A stretch of 64,000 nt of DNA from Mycoplasmopsis sturni DSM 22021 (GTDB lineage Bacteria > Bacillota_I > Bacilli_A > Mycoplasmatales > Metamycoplasmataceae). Positions 35,324 through 47,214 of this stretch are shown here, in pieces (position 1 is the stretch's first letter; the number at the start of each line of letters is the position of its first letter). The notes under the pieces are model-generated. The model was not told the origin of the DNA and made no database searches. It saw only the letters and a list, made by a program, of their open reading frames with translations. The position numbers and the translations under genes are program-made. The stretch is from NCBI RefSeq assembly GCF_000701485.1, contig NZ_KL370785.1:312957-376956 (forward strand), given 5' to 3'.

Positions 35324-35716
35324 ATGGATATTCTAAAACTTAAAGAACTATTAAAAAAAGCATATGCGCCATACTCTAACTTTCAAGTCGCTGCTTGTGC
35401 TATTGACGAGGAAGGCAATGAATTTTACGGTGTAAATGTTGAAAATGCTGCTTACCCTTCAGGATTATGTGCCGAAAGAAGTGCTCTTTTTGGTTCAATA
35501 GCATATGGTGGAAAAGTAGGAAAATTTAAAGAAATTCATATCATAAGTAAAAAAGAAGGAATTATTAGTCCTTGCGCAGGATGCCGCCAAGTTTTTGTAG
35601 AATTAATGAAAAGTGATGCTAAAGTTTATCAATATTCAAATGATACTAAACAAGTTAGAGTTAATACCGTTGAAGAATTAGTTCCTTTTAGCGTCAAAGA
35701 AAGTGATATTAAATAG
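35324..35716 (+). CDS. cdd: Cytidine deaminase
   Basis: It deaminates cytidine and deoxycytidine to uridine forms in pyrimidine salvage. The 130-residue protein has the zinc-binding motifs CAERSALFG (after GVNVENAAYPSGL) and PCAGCRQV. GGAG lies just before ATG, overlapping the ybeY end. The stop TAG overlaps the GTG start of era by one base. Confidence 0.96.
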   Translation: MDILKLKELLKKAYAPYSNFQVAACAIDEEGNEFYGVNVENAAYPSGLCAERSALFGSIAYGGKVGKFKEIHIISKKEGIISPCAGCRQVFVELMKSDAKVYQYSNDTKQVRVNTVEELVPFSVKESDIK

Positions 35717-36594
35717 TGAAAATTTGCTTTGCTACAATTGTAGGGCGTCCTAACGTTGGTAAAAGCTCCTTGCTAAATGCAATTATTGGTTATAACGTTG
35801 CAATAGTAACTGATACTGTGCAAACTACAAGAGATCAAATCACTGGAATATACAGTGATGAAGATTATCAAATTATTTTTACCGACACACCTGGAATTCA
35901 TAAACCTGAAAATAAGCTCGGAGAATTCCTAAATAAAGCAGCTTATAGCACTATTAAAGATATTGACGTACTTCTTTTCCTTAGTCCTGCAGATGAAGAA
36001 CTTGGATCAGGTGATAAAATGATTCTAGAGCGCATTGAATCAGTGAAAAACAAAATTGCCGTAATTACTAAGGTTGATAAAATTAAAAAACAACCAGAAA
36101 AAATTCTAGAAAAAATTAATCAACTTCAAGAATATAATTTTAGTCACATTGTCTCAACTGATGTTAATAATTTAAATTCAATTGATGCGCTAATAGATTT
36201 AATTAAAACTTATACCTATGAAGGACCAGAACAATATGATCCTGAATATGTCACTGATAAGTCAATGCGTTTTTTAGCCAAAGAAATTATCCGGGAATCG
36301 GCAATAAATGCTCTCTATGAAGAATTGCCTCATTCAATTTCGGTAGAAGTTAATGAATTTATCGAAGAGGAAGATATAATCGAAATTGATGCTATTATTT
36401 ATGTTAAGAAAGCCTCACAAAAAGGAATGGTAATCGGAAAAGGGGCATCTAAAATTAAAGAAATCGGAAAAAATGCTCGTTATAAAATGATGCATCAATT
36501 TAATTCTAAGGTCATTTTACGCTTGAAAGTTAAAGTTGCAAATAAATGAAATAATGACGAAAAGCAACTAGCTAAATTTGGATATAAAATATAA
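35716..36594 (+). CDS. era: GTPase Era
   Basis: Era binds 16S rRNA near its 3' end and assists 30S assembly. The 292-residue protein starts with GTG and has GRPNVGKSS (residues 10-18), DTPGIHKP, the KVDK motif and a C-terminal KH domain (GMVIGKGASKIKEIG). TGA at 36547-36549 is Trp, and the true stop is TAA at 36592-36594. Together with ybeY and rsmA in this window it belongs to 30S maturation. Confidence 0.97.
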
Positions 36595-36617
36595 ACCTCC
36601 ATTTACGGAGGTTTTTT
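36593..36617 (+). terminator. Terminator of ybeY-cdd-era
   Basis: ACCTCC-ATTTAC-GGAGGT hairpin with six T, right after the era stop. Confidence 0.85.
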
Positions 36618-36627
36618 AGTATAGAAA

Positions 36628-36648
36628 AAGCACTACTTAGTAGTGCTT
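36628..36648 (-). terminator. Terminator of the 634-aa anchored protein
   Basis: AAGCACTA-CTTAG-TAGTGCTT stem followed on the minus strand by TTTTT, 26 nt past the stop codon at 36674. Confidence 0.75.
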
Positions 36649-36673
36649 CAGTGATTTATAAATTAAATATTTA

Positions 36674-38578
36674 TTATTTTTTCTTACGTTTGAATAAAGC
36701 AACTGCTATACCCGCTACTACAAGTAATAAGCTAGCTCCTCCAACAATTAGTCATTCTCAATATGTTGGTTTAGGATCGTTTGCATTATCACGACGAATT
36801 TTTCATGCTTCACTTAGGTATTCTTCTGCATTAGTTACAGCACCTTCAACATCATATGCTACTTTTTCAACTTGAACATCACTCATTGTAGCTTTGTTTT
36901 TGTCTGTTTGATCTAAAATTGATTTTGCATCTGTTAATGATTGCCCTAAATAAGCAACTAAGTTTTCTGGTAATTCATTTGCTTTTTCATTTTTAAGTTG
37001 AGTTGATTTTTCTGAGAAATTATTGTATTTTTCTCTTAAAAGCCCCATGGCTTTATCTAATTCATCAACTTTTTTGAAGAAGTTAATTTTTGGTTGAGGA
37101 TCTTCCGATGCTTCTGCTTTAACAGATTCAACTTCACTTGCTAAAACCTCTTTTTGAGCATCTGTTAAGTTTTCTGCTTGTTGGATTTTATCAGAATACT
37201 CTTTTAATTCTGTTGCTTTTGCTTGTAAAGAAGCAAGATTTGTTTTAAATTCTTCAAGTGTTTTTTCAGCAGCTTCTACACCAGAACCATTGTTTGCTAA
37301 CATTTCTTTAGCTGCATTAACATCATCTCCATATGCTAGTGGCGCAATAGAATTAAATTGAGTTTGTAATTGTTCACGATCACTTGATGAAAGAACTGGG
37401 TTTTCAACTAATTCTTTAACTTTTGCTTGAAGTTTTTCTAGATTTTCATTTGCTGTGAGTAATTCTTTTGCTTTGGTTTCGTATTCCTTAGCTTTCTCAA
37501 CAGTTTTATCAAGATTAAGAATTTCATCTCTTTGTTCATCGGTTAATTCAGCAGGGTTAGTGATTGAAGCTTTAAGTTTTTCATAGTATTTTTTAGCTGA
37601 TGCACTTACTGCAGGTGCTTCTTGTTTAACGGTTTTATCCCCACTTGTTTGGTGTCAAGTTACATCAATACCGTTAATTAAAATGTTTAAAAGATCATAA
37701 ACACCTGTTTTGTAATCTTTTTGGAATCCTTCAACAACCTTTAATACTTCCTCATCTGTTTTAAGAACTTTGGCCTCTTCAATATCAGCTTTAAGTTGTT
37801 CAGTTAAAATTGCTCTTCTTGCTTTTAAATCTTCTTTTCAAGTTTGAATTGAATCTAAGTAAGCTTGTTCTTTATTTGTTTCTTTTTCTTCTACTGGTTG
37901 CGCTTGTTCTTCGTCTTGTTTAGGTTGTTCTGCTTCAGCTTGATCTTCTGCTTGTTTTTCTTCAGCAGGAGCTGGTTGAGTTTGAGCATCTTCAGGTTTA
38001 GCTTCTGTTTCTTCTTTTGCAGTTTCATCTACTGCAGGTGATTTTTCTTCTTCTGTTGATGAATCAATTTCATCTGTTTGTTGTCCTGTACTCTTTTTAG
38101 AATCATCACTAACTTCTTTTTCATCTTGAGCTTCTTTTTCTGGTAAAGGCTTTGTTAGACCAACATAATAAGATGAATTTTCTAATTGAGCAGCAAATTG
38201 AACATTTGTAAGAGAAGCTAATTCTTTCATAGCTTCTGCTAATTTAGTAGTCTTATCTGAAAGTTCTTGAAGCTTAGCTGTTTTTTGTTCTTCGTTTTCC
38301 GCTTTTTTAACTTCTTCTAATTCTTTTTTAAGTAAATCGTATTGTTTAGTTGACAAGAAAGCAGTTGAACCATCAAGTTTAGTTTTTTTCTCTACATATT
38401 TTAAAGATTCAAGAGTAGATGTATATTGTTCTTCAGCAACTTGATATGCAGATTTGTTCTCTGTTTGATCATTTTCGGTTGAATTTTGAGCACCTTCTTC
38501 TGCTGAAATAGCAACAACAGGTAAAATAGTTGCTACAACAGGTGCTACAACAAGTAGTTTGTTTCTTAATTTTTTCAT
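36674..38578 (-). CDS. Anchored coiled-coil surface protein with GA/FIVAR-like repeats
   Basis: The 634-residue protein has a cleavable signal peptide without lipobox Cys (about residues 1-26) and a C-terminal membrane anchor (WLIVGGASLLLVVAGIAVALF) ending in KRKKK, so most of it is extracellular. An acidic Glu/Gln/Pro/Ala stretch lies near residues 145-235. The rest is helical, with units such as LTDEQRDEILNL and LTDAQKEVLASEVE that resemble GA-module or FIVAR repeats used by surface proteins for binding host serum proteins or matrix (family knowledge; not proven here). A Shine-Dalgarno AAAGGAA is present. Confidence 0.82.
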
Positions 38579-38699
38579 AAATTCCTTTGTTATAACTATC
38601 TAAAAAATTTGTAGTTAGTAGTTAAAAAAATAATAAATTTATTTTATATTTTATAACTTAAATTATAGAACATTTTTATAAAAAAGTAAGTAAATAAAA

Positions 38700-38725
38700 G
38701 ACAAGAAACCAAAAGATTTCTTGTC
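38700..38725 (-). terminator. Terminator after tRNA-Ile
   Basis: GACAAGAAA-CCAAAAGA-TTTCTTGTC perfect 9-bp stem with TTTT on the minus strand, 16 nt after the tRNA 3' end. Confidence 0.8.
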
Positions 38726-38741
38726 GGTCACATTTGTGAAA

Positions 38742-38818
38742 TGGTGCGAACGAATGGACTTGAACCATCGACCTCACGATTATCAGTCGTGTGCTCTAAC
38801 CAGCTGAGCTACGCTCGC
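38742..38818 (-). tRNA. tRNA-Ile (GAU)
   Basis: 77 nt including an encoded CCA. The acceptor stem pairs GCGAGCG with CGTTCGC, the anticodon arm is CACGA-CTGATAA-TCGTG with anticodon GAT, and the T arm carries GGTTCAAGTCC. It lies downstream of rplM-rpsI and has its own -10 box (38831-38836). Confidence 0.97.
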
Positions 38819-38823
38819 GTATG

Positions 38824-38860
38824 TGTACCTATTATACTACATTTTTTTACAATAGGTACA
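38824..38860 (-). promoter_or_regulatory. tRNA-Ile promoter inside a 10-bp inverted repeat
   Basis: The arms TGTACCTATT (38824-38833) and AATAGGTACA (38851-38860) are perfectly complementary. The -10 TATAAT of the tRNA (38831-38836, minus strand) overlaps the left arm. There is no U run, so it does not look like an rpsI terminator. Confidence 0.5.
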
Positions 38861-38878
38861 AAATTATTAAAAAATAAA

Positions 38879-39274
38879 TTAACGTTTTGAGAATTGTCTT
38901 GCACGACGTGCTTTTCTAAGACCTGGTTTTTTACGTTCTTTAGCACGAGCATCACGGGTTAACATTCCTGCTTTTTTAAGAACTGCACGGTAATCTACGC
39001 TTGCTTCTAATAAAGCTCTTGCAATACCTAATCTAATTGCACCTGCTTGTCCACTAAGTCCACCACCTGCAACATTAACTGAAACATCAAATTGTCCTTG
39101 TGTTTCTGTTAAAACAAAAGGTTGGTTAGCATCTTGTAAATAAATATCTGATGTTAAGTATTCTCTAGCATCACGTTTGTTAATAACAAATTTACCTGAT
39201 CCGGGTTTAATAATAACACGAGCAACAGAAGATTTTCTTCTTCCGAGTCCACGGTATGAAAGTTCTTGAGCCAT
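38879..39274 (-). CDS. rpsI: 30S ribosomal protein S9
   Basis: The 131-residue protein ends with the S9 tail RQFSKR, which reaches the P-site tRNA. Conserved [31 protein letters not shown] and PGLRKARRA are present. It follows rplM by 2 nt, the universal rplM-rpsI pair. Confidence 0.98.
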   Translation of the reverse strand: MAQELSYRGLGRRKSSVARVIIKPGSGKFVINKRDAREYLTSDIYLQDANQPFVLTETQGQFDVSVNVAGGGLSGQAGAIRLGIARALLEASVDYRAVLKKAGMLTRDARAKERKKPGLRKARRARQFSKR

Positions 39275-39276
39275 AA

Positions 39277-39711
39277 TTATCTAACCTCTAATCTTTCTGG
39301 GTTTTGCGCTTGGTGTTTGTGTTCTGCACCAGCATAAATAAATACGTTACGACGTTGTTTGTTACCTAATTTTGTGTGTGGTAACATTCCGTGAATTGCT
39401 TTTTCAACAAGAGCAGTAGGTTTTTTAGCTCTTAATTTAGCAGCTGTAATACTCTTAAGTCCACCTGGGTATCCTGAGTGTGAGTAATATACTTTATTTT
39501 GTTCTTTTTTAGCAGTTAAAATGATTTTATCAGCGTTAATAATAACAACATTATCTCCCATATCTGCATGTGGAGTAAATGATGGTTTTGTTTTCCCTCT
39601 AAGCACTGAAGCAACAAATGATGCTAAACGCCCTAAAACTTGACCTTCTGCATCAACAACATATCATTTTTTGTTAGCTTGTTGTGTATTAATAATTGTT
39701 GTTTGTCTCAT
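39277..39711 (-). CDS. rplM: 50S ribosomal protein L13
   Basis: The 144-residue product begins [21 protein letters not shown] (UGA-encoded Trp); [17 protein letters not shown] and GMLPHTKLG are typical L13 motifs. GGAGGAAC lies before ATG 39711. A TATAAT box is found at 39770-39775. The leader has no obvious structured L13 motif. Confidence 0.98.
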
Positions 39712-39769
39712 AGGTTCCTCCTTCGTTAATTTATTATGAAATTTATCCGGTTTTATAAATTGCTTTCTA

Positions 39770-39775
39770 ATTATA
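39770..39775 (-). promoter_or_regulatory. -10 box of rplM-rpsI
   Basis: TATAAT in TAGTGTTATAATTAG, 58 nt before the rplM start. Confidence 0.5.
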
Positions 39776-39789
39776 ACACTAAAGAAAAA

Positions 39790-40302
39790 AAAGAGAATTA
39801 TTTTTTATACAATCATAATCGAAAAAAACAAAAACATCTATCACAAATCAAAAGTCCTTTTTTAATAATTAGCGATAATACAAAAATATTTTTGACCTAA
39901 AAATCCTAAAGATAGCTAAATCTAATTAAAATATGTTGTTTTGTAATTTATAAATATTATTATTTATAAATCTAGATAATATATACAGAATAAAAATAAA
40001 AATAAAATCTATTGATTTAAATTTAAAAGCATTTTTAAATTTAATTAGTTATTTATCTATTTATAATAATATGAAAAATAATTATTAAAAATATTTTTGC
40101 AATCATTCATGATTAAATCAATAAAAAATAAGGTTCATTCTTCAAAATATAGTTAAAGCCAAAAATAGTAAGAATATTCAAAAAAGAAAAAATAAAAAAT
40201 TCTGCCTTTGCATAAAGGTTAAATAAAATATCAAAACGAATAGATTTAATAAGTAAAAAATAAAAAAGGTTTAAAAGTTCACAAAATCAATAAAGAGAAA
40301 CT
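39790..40302. other. About 510 nt of very AT-rich non-coding DNA
   Basis: I see no supported gene here. There is one long open stretch on the minus strand without a start codon (rejected list). The rest is A/T runs and short inverted repeats such as TAAATATTATTATTTA. It may be a decayed gene. Confidence 0.5.
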
Positions 40303-40340
40303 ATAAAATAAACCGCCCTTGAAATGTCGGTTTATTTTAT
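40303..40340 (-). terminator. Terminator of the ABC-F/rsmE unit
   Basis: ATAAAATAAACCG/CGGTTTATTTTAT, perfect 13-bp stem with a 12-nt loop, 80 nt after the rsmE stop. The T run is contained in the stem. Confidence 0.6.
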
Positions 40341-40419
40341 AACAATTGAATTACTAATTTATCAACAAACTGAAATTCATTTTTTGTTTTAATTCTTAAA
40401 TTATTTATTTGTAAAAGCT

Positions 40420-41096
40420 TTATTTCATTTTAATTTGTGATAACAAATAAATAGCAGCTGTTTCTGCTCTTAAAATTCTACTACCTAAAGATACTAATTG
40501 GACATCTTGTTCTTGCGCCAAAGCAATTTCCTCTTCAGAAAAACCGCCTTCAGGTCCAACTAAAAACAAAACATCATGATCAATTTTGTTTTCTAATTGA
40601 AGTGATGTATTGATTTTTTCATGAGCAAGAAATTTTTGATTAATATTTAGAGATAAAACTTCTTCAAAGGTATGAATTCGCTCAAACGATGGAACTTTAT
40701 TTCTAAATGATTGTTCAGCGGCATTTTGCAAAATACTTCTAAAGCGCTCTATTTTCTTTTCAAATTTATATTTAACTAAATCTCCGTCACAATATCTTGT
40801 ATGCATTGGAATAATTTTTGTAACACCTAATTCAGTTGCTTTTTGCAATAGTCATTCAAATCGGTCTAGTTTGATAATTGACATTGCTAAAACAACTTCA
40901 AAATCTTGTTCATGGTTTCCCGGAAGCTTTTCTATTATTTTTGCTAAATTATTTTCTTGCATGCAAAGATAAAATTCTTGTTCATAAACACAAATAAAAG
41001 GTTTGTTTTTTGTTCTAATTACTTTAAGGTGATTTAGTGTTTCTTTAGATAGCACAAAATAGTTATCTTTTTTTTCAAAAACAAAAAAGCGATTCA

Positions 41097-41097
<1 letters not shown>
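40420..41097 (-). CDS. rsmE: 16S rRNA (uracil1498-N3)-methyltransferase RsmE
   Basis: RsmE is a SPOUT methyltransferase that modifies U1498 of 16S rRNA. The 225-residue protein has the N-terminal PUA-like part (MNRFFVFEKK; LNHLKVIRTK), QKATELGVTKIIP, NAAEQSFRNKVP, and the knot motifs LVGPEGGFSEEE and LGSRILRAETAA. It starts with GTG at 41097, whose G is the last base of the ABC-F stop TAG, so the genes are coupled. Confidence 0.95.
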
Positions 41098-42713
<1,616 letters not shown>

Positions 42714-42773
42714 AATTTCTCCTTTATTTTGTTAATGTTGATACTAAATTGACTAGATTTAAAAATTATTTTT

Positions 42774-42779
42774 ATTATA
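42774..42779 (-). promoter_or_regulatory. Second, closer -10 box for the ABC-F gene
   Basis: TATAAT in TTTTGTATATAATAAA, 60 nt before the ATG. If used, the ABC-F gene is transcribed independently of the element at 42812-42874. Confidence 0.45.
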
Positions 42780-42811
42780 TACAAAAAAGTTTTAAAAATT
42801 CTAAAAAGCAA

Positions 42812-42874
42812 ATAAAAAGCCTGATAAACAGACTTGTTTTTTTGACACAAGTTTTTCACTCGATGTCGGCTCTT
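42812..42874 (-). ncRNA. Candidate small structured RNA or attenuator upstream of the ABC-F gene
   Basis: A TATAAT box (42880-42885) would start a transcript near 42874. The RNA begins AAAAGAGCC and ends GGCTTTTT, which pair to close an 8-bp stem with one G-U, followed by T runs like a terminator. Inside, ACTTGT/ACAAGT and GACA/TGTC can form alternative hairpins. The segment GAGCCGACATCGA is GC-rich in an AT-rich gap and is complementary to 23S rRNA U2500-C2512 (E. coli numbering from memory). It may be a stand-alone RNA or an attenuator. No family is recognised. Confidence 0.45.
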
Positions 42875-42879
42875 TTGAA

Positions 42880-42885
42880 ATTATA
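42880..42885 (-). promoter_or_regulatory. -10 box of the candidate RNA
   Basis: TATAAT in ATGATATAATTTC, about 6 nt before the predicted 5' end of the element at 42812-42874. Confidence 0.5.
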
Positions 42886-42978
42886 TCATAAATTAATATT
42901 GATTTGGTAACTGAAAGGAAAAATCTAATTGAAATTATCTTATTGTAAAAGTCAAGAATTTTCTTCAAATAAAAAAAT

Positions 42979-43003
42979 AAAAAGTCTTTAAATTAGACTT
43001 TTT
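42979..43003 (-). terminator. Terminator of secA
   Basis: AAAAAGTCT-TTAAATT-AGACTTTTT perfect 9-bp stem with a T run, 12 nt after the secA stop. Confidence 0.8.
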
Positions 43004-43014
43004 ATTTAGGTAAA

Positions 43015-46000
43015 TTATTCAGATTCAATATTTTTCTTCTTAGGTGGTCTTCCTCTTCTTTTTGGAGTTGAGTTGATCTCAATTGAATCACTTTTATTTT
43101 TGCTTTTTATAGTTTTAGATTTAGATGATGTTTCTAAAGAATCTGATTTCTTTGAGCTTGATTTTCTAGTTTTTGTAGTAGTTGTTTTGGATGATTTACT
43201 TTGCTTTGGTTTATCTGTTGTCTTTGTTTTTTTAGTTTTTGGTTGTTTGGCTAATGAAACTTTTGTTTCTTCATTAGAATTTGTTTTGCCTTGGGTATCA
43301 CTTTGATTGATAGTATTATCCCCTGATATATTTTCCTTTTTATCATTTGAATTGAATTCTTCACTTGAAGATGTTGAGTCATTTAATGCTTGATTAACCA
43401 AAACATTTTCAAAAACAATTGCTGATTGTAAATTTTCCATTAATTCTTCTAATGATTTATTTTCTGGTTGAAATTCCATTGCTTTTTTACTTAACTCTTC
43501 GAGTATTTTTGCGTTTTTACGCTCAAGTTCAAAAATTTCATCAAAAGAATCATCAGCGACAAATTCTTCATCATCTGTCGCAATATTTAAGGTATTCTCA
43601 ATTTGATTTTGCGGATTTTTAATTTCTTCAATATCACTTAATTTTGTTGATTCGATGTTTTCCTGAACTTCTTCGTGCACATTGGTTCTTTGAATAACGG
43701 CATTATAAATTGAAATAGCTTCAGCTTCTCTTTCTTCAACACTTCTGTAAATATCATGACTTAAGTTACGTAAAATCTCCATAAAGGTAGGATCTTGACG
43801 CATTTCTTTTGTAATAAGAGATTTGGCACCTAAACGGTTTGAGAAAATTGAAAGCATAACATCAAAAGCTATATTTTCAATCATAGCATCAAACATTTTA
43901 GTACCTTCTTCAGTATAAATTTGATAAGGGTTTTTTTGCGAATATTGCACTAAGTTAACATTTGAACGTAACTTTTCCATTCGGTTAATATGTCTTGTTC
44001 ATTTTTGATCTAAAATGTTTAAAATTATATCTTTTTCAAGTGAGTGAATTTCTTCAATTGAAACAATTTTAAGCGCGTTTTCTGTTCACTTATCTAATGC
44101 TTGAATAATGACATTAGAAATATATTTAGGAAGTTCTTTTTCATAAACCTTGCTAATTTCTTCTAGCGAAAATTCAAAAGCAATTAAATTACCTACATTT
44201 TCATTAAGGAACTTAACCAATTCTTTGTAGTTGTAGTTACCTTTTGATTTATAAGCTTCAAAGTTAACAATTGAATTAGTAGTGTGTTTGATCATTCTTT
44301 TGACAATAAATTCTGGATCATCTGAAGCAAGAATTAAGTCTCTTTGTGAGTAAATTAAATCTCTTTGTTGACGAATAACATCATCATAATTAAGTACTGA
44401 TTTTCTAGAATCGTAATTAAATCCTTCAATTTTTCTCTGAGCTTGCTTGAAAGCAAAACGCAATTGCTTTGTAGTAATTGCTTTTCCTTTAGAATCTGCA
44501 TAGGCTTCTTTAAAAGCTTCATAATTAGCAAACCTTTGCATTAGAGGATCATCAATTGAAACATAAAATTTACTGGTTCCTACATCACCTTGACGTCCGC
44601 TCCGTCCCCTAAGCTGGTTGTCAATTCTTCGAGATTCGGCGCGATCAGTTCCGATAACATAAAGACCACCTAATTCAATAGCTTCTTTTGTTGGTTTAAT
44701 ATCGGTTCCACGACCTGCCATGTTAGTTGCAATTGTAACTGATTTAACTTCACCAGCATGAGAAATAATCTCAGCTTCTGAAGCATTTTGTTTGGCATTT
44801 AAAACTGTATGAGGAATTCCTGCTTTTAAAAGATGCTTGTGTAACGCTTCAGAGTCTTCAATTTGAGCGGTACCAACTAAAACTGGCTGACCTTTTGTAT
44901 AAAGTTCTTTAATCTTTTCAGTTACAGCATTTCATTTATCTTCCGTGCAGGCAAAAATTTCATCTTCTTCATCAACACGAGCAATTGGTTTGTTAGTTGG
45001 CACAACATTAACACGCATATTATAAATATCGATAAATTCTTGTTCTTCAGTTTTTCCTGTTCCTGTCATTCCACAAAGTTTATTAAACATTCTGAAAAAG
45101 TTTTGGTAAGTAATTGTAGCAAGTGTTTGTGTTTCAGGCTCTACTTCAACAACTTCCTTAGCTTGGATAGCTTGCTGAAGACCCTCTGAATAACTTCTAC
45201 CTTCCATAATCCGACCAGTAAAACCATCAACCAATTCGATTTTTCCATTTCGAACAATATATTCAACATCGTGCTTCATGATTTTATGAGCACGAAGTGC
45301 GTTTTGCACAAGGTGTACTGTTTCTGAATTTTCAATGTGATAAATATTATCTACCTTGAAAAAACGGTTAGCTTTTTCAATTCCTGAGTGAGTTAAGGTA
45401 ATTGCTTTTGATTCTTCATCAATAACATAATCTTCCAAACCTAATGTGCGCACAAACTGATCCGCTCCATAATAAGCGCTTGAATCTTTTTGCTCACCCC
45501 CTGAAATAATAAGAGGAGTTTTGGCTTCATCAATTAAAATTGAATCTACCTCATCAATTAAACAAAACTGTAGCCCTCTTTGAACTTTCTTACTAAGATC
45601 TTTGACCATATTATCTCTAAGATAATCAAAACCTAATTCTGAGTGCACAGAATAAGTAATATCGGCTGCATATGCTTGTCTTTTATCAAACTCATTCATT
45701 TGAGCTTTATTAATACCAACTGATAATCCTAAAAAATTAAACACTTGACCCATTTCATGAGCATCACGCTCTGAAAGATATTCATTAACAGTTGAAACAA
45801 TTGCTCCCTTACCAAGAAGCGCATTTAAATATACCGGAGCAATTGAGGTAATTGTTTTACCTTCTCCAGTTTTCATCTCAGCAACAGAACCAAGATCAAG
45901 TAAGATTCCCCCGATCATTTGAACATCATAAGGGCGTTTTCCTAAAACTCTTTTAGTTGCCTCTCTTGCAACCGCAAAAACATCATTACGGATATCATCT

Positions 46001-46170
46001 AATGTATATCCCTGAGCTAAAAGATCTTTAAAAACTTTTGTTTGTTCTTGAAGCTCTTTGTCAGTTAATTTAGAAACTATCGGTTCAAGTTTATTGATTT
46101 CTTTTAGCGAACGCTCCGCAATTCTCATTTCTGTTGTTTTAAAATCTAGTCATTGTGTTCAATTCTTCAT
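43015..46170 (-). CDS. secA: Preprotein translocase ATPase SecA with a long basic tail
   Basis: SecA pushes unfolded preproteins through SecYEG. The 1,051-residue protein has Walker A MKTGEGKT (about residues 99-106), the DEVDSILIDEAKTP region and MAGRGTDIK (484 on). It lacks the C-terminal zinc motif; instead the last 200 or so residues are a Ser/Lys/Thr-rich low-complexity tail that ends with KRRGRPPKKK, an AT-hook-like sequence. ATG 46170 is only 10 nt from a TATAAT (46181-46186) and has no Shine-Dalgarno sequence, so the mRNA may be leaderless. Confidence 0.96.
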
Positions 46171-46180
46171 AAGTTTTTAT

Positions 46181-46186
46181 ATTATA
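46181..46186 (-). promoter_or_regulatory. -10 box of secA, near-leaderless
   Basis: TATAAT in TTGGTATAATATAAAAAC, 10 nt before the secA ATG; no Shine-Dalgarno sequence between. Confidence 0.5.
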
Positions 46187-46762
46187 CCAATTTCGTTAGA
46201 TTTCTTCTTACACATTAAAAAGAGGGTTTAAGAACTATAAAAAAATATTTTTAACCAAGTATTCTGAAATCTAAATATTTTTTTAAAAAATAAAATATTT
46301 ATTGTATATTTTAAATTTTGAGGTAAATTTATAATTTTTTCACAAAATTTCCATATATTAAACAACTTTTTCAAAATTTCAAAAAACTTATGCGGAAACA
46401 TTTTCTTAATTATTTAGTTACTTATTTTATCTATGTTAAGATTTAATAGGATGTAGAACTAAAAAATTCTATTTATCGCTTAAAAAGTATATAAAAATAA
46501 TGTTTTTTAAACTTATTAAGACTTTAAAAAACATTAAAAATACATTTAATTTGAAAAAAATAAATTAAATAAATAAAAAATCATGTATTACCCTTTGCTT
46601 AAAAAATATTGAAATTAGAACAGAAATAAAAGCTTTTGAAAATATACTTTTAAGTCAAAATTATCAAAAAATAGTCCGTAACTTTTTAAATTAAAAGGTT
46701 GTCATGGAATGTATAAAAAGTCTTTTTTGGTTTACAACCAAATGAATTTAAGGAGTCCGTTA
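46187..46762. other. 576-nt intergenic region between secA and the TM2 gene
   Basis: No gene is seen; A/T runs dominate. Near the right end lie two copies of AGTCCGT (46673-46679 and 46754-46760), and GGTTGT/ACAACC (near 46700 and 46735), which could pair in the leader of the TM2 gene. The promoter is unclear. Confidence 0.5.
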
Positions 46763-47203
46763 ATGATTAGAAAATTCTTTTTATCTCACGAAGAGATTAA
46801 AGCTGATCTCAAACTTGCTAAAAAACTCAAAGAAGAAGGTAAATTAAACGATGAAGTAATTCCTGAATATTGATGCAAAGGAACCTCTCCGCACAAAAAG
46901 AATATTGTGATACTTTTATCTATCTTTTTAGGCTTTTTAGGTATAGACCGTTTTTATTTAGGAAAATGATTGTCAGGATCTATTAAATTTTTAATTACAG
47001 CGGTAGTTACATGTGTATTTATTTATGGCCTAGTAGCCGGTTGGCATCTTATTAAAAATCCCAATGGGAATACCTCGCTTAATTGGGAAATATTAAGTTA
47101 CACAATTTTATGATTTGTTGGTGCTATTTCATTTTATCTTACCGATATTGTTTTAGCATTTAAAAGAACTAGAGATAGCAAATATCGTTGTGTAATTAAA
47201 TAG
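46763..47203 (+). CDS. TM2 domain-containing membrane protein
   Basis: The 146-residue frame starts MIRKFFLSHEEIKADL, with AAGGAG upstream. After a basic N-terminal cytoplasmic part comes the TM2 signature: KNIVILLSIFLGFLGIDRFYLGKW, then GSIKFL and two more hydrophobic segments. TM2 proteins are small membrane proteins of unknown role. The MFS transporter starts 11 nt after the stop, so it is the first gene of a TM2-MFS-glpQ operon. Confidence 0.85.
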
Positions 47204-47214
47204 GAGAAACATAT

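Noticed and set aside
40113-40331. Minus-strand open stretch of 72 codons (Phe/Leu/Ile-rich) downstream of rsmE
   Set aside because: It has no usable start codon and no Shine-Dalgarno sequence, it begins inside the rsmE terminator, and the composition is what T-rich DNA gives by chance. A gene remnant is possible.
43073-43622. Plus-strand frames opposite the SecA tail
   Set aside because: They result from the Lys/Ser-rich low-complexity coding on the other strand.
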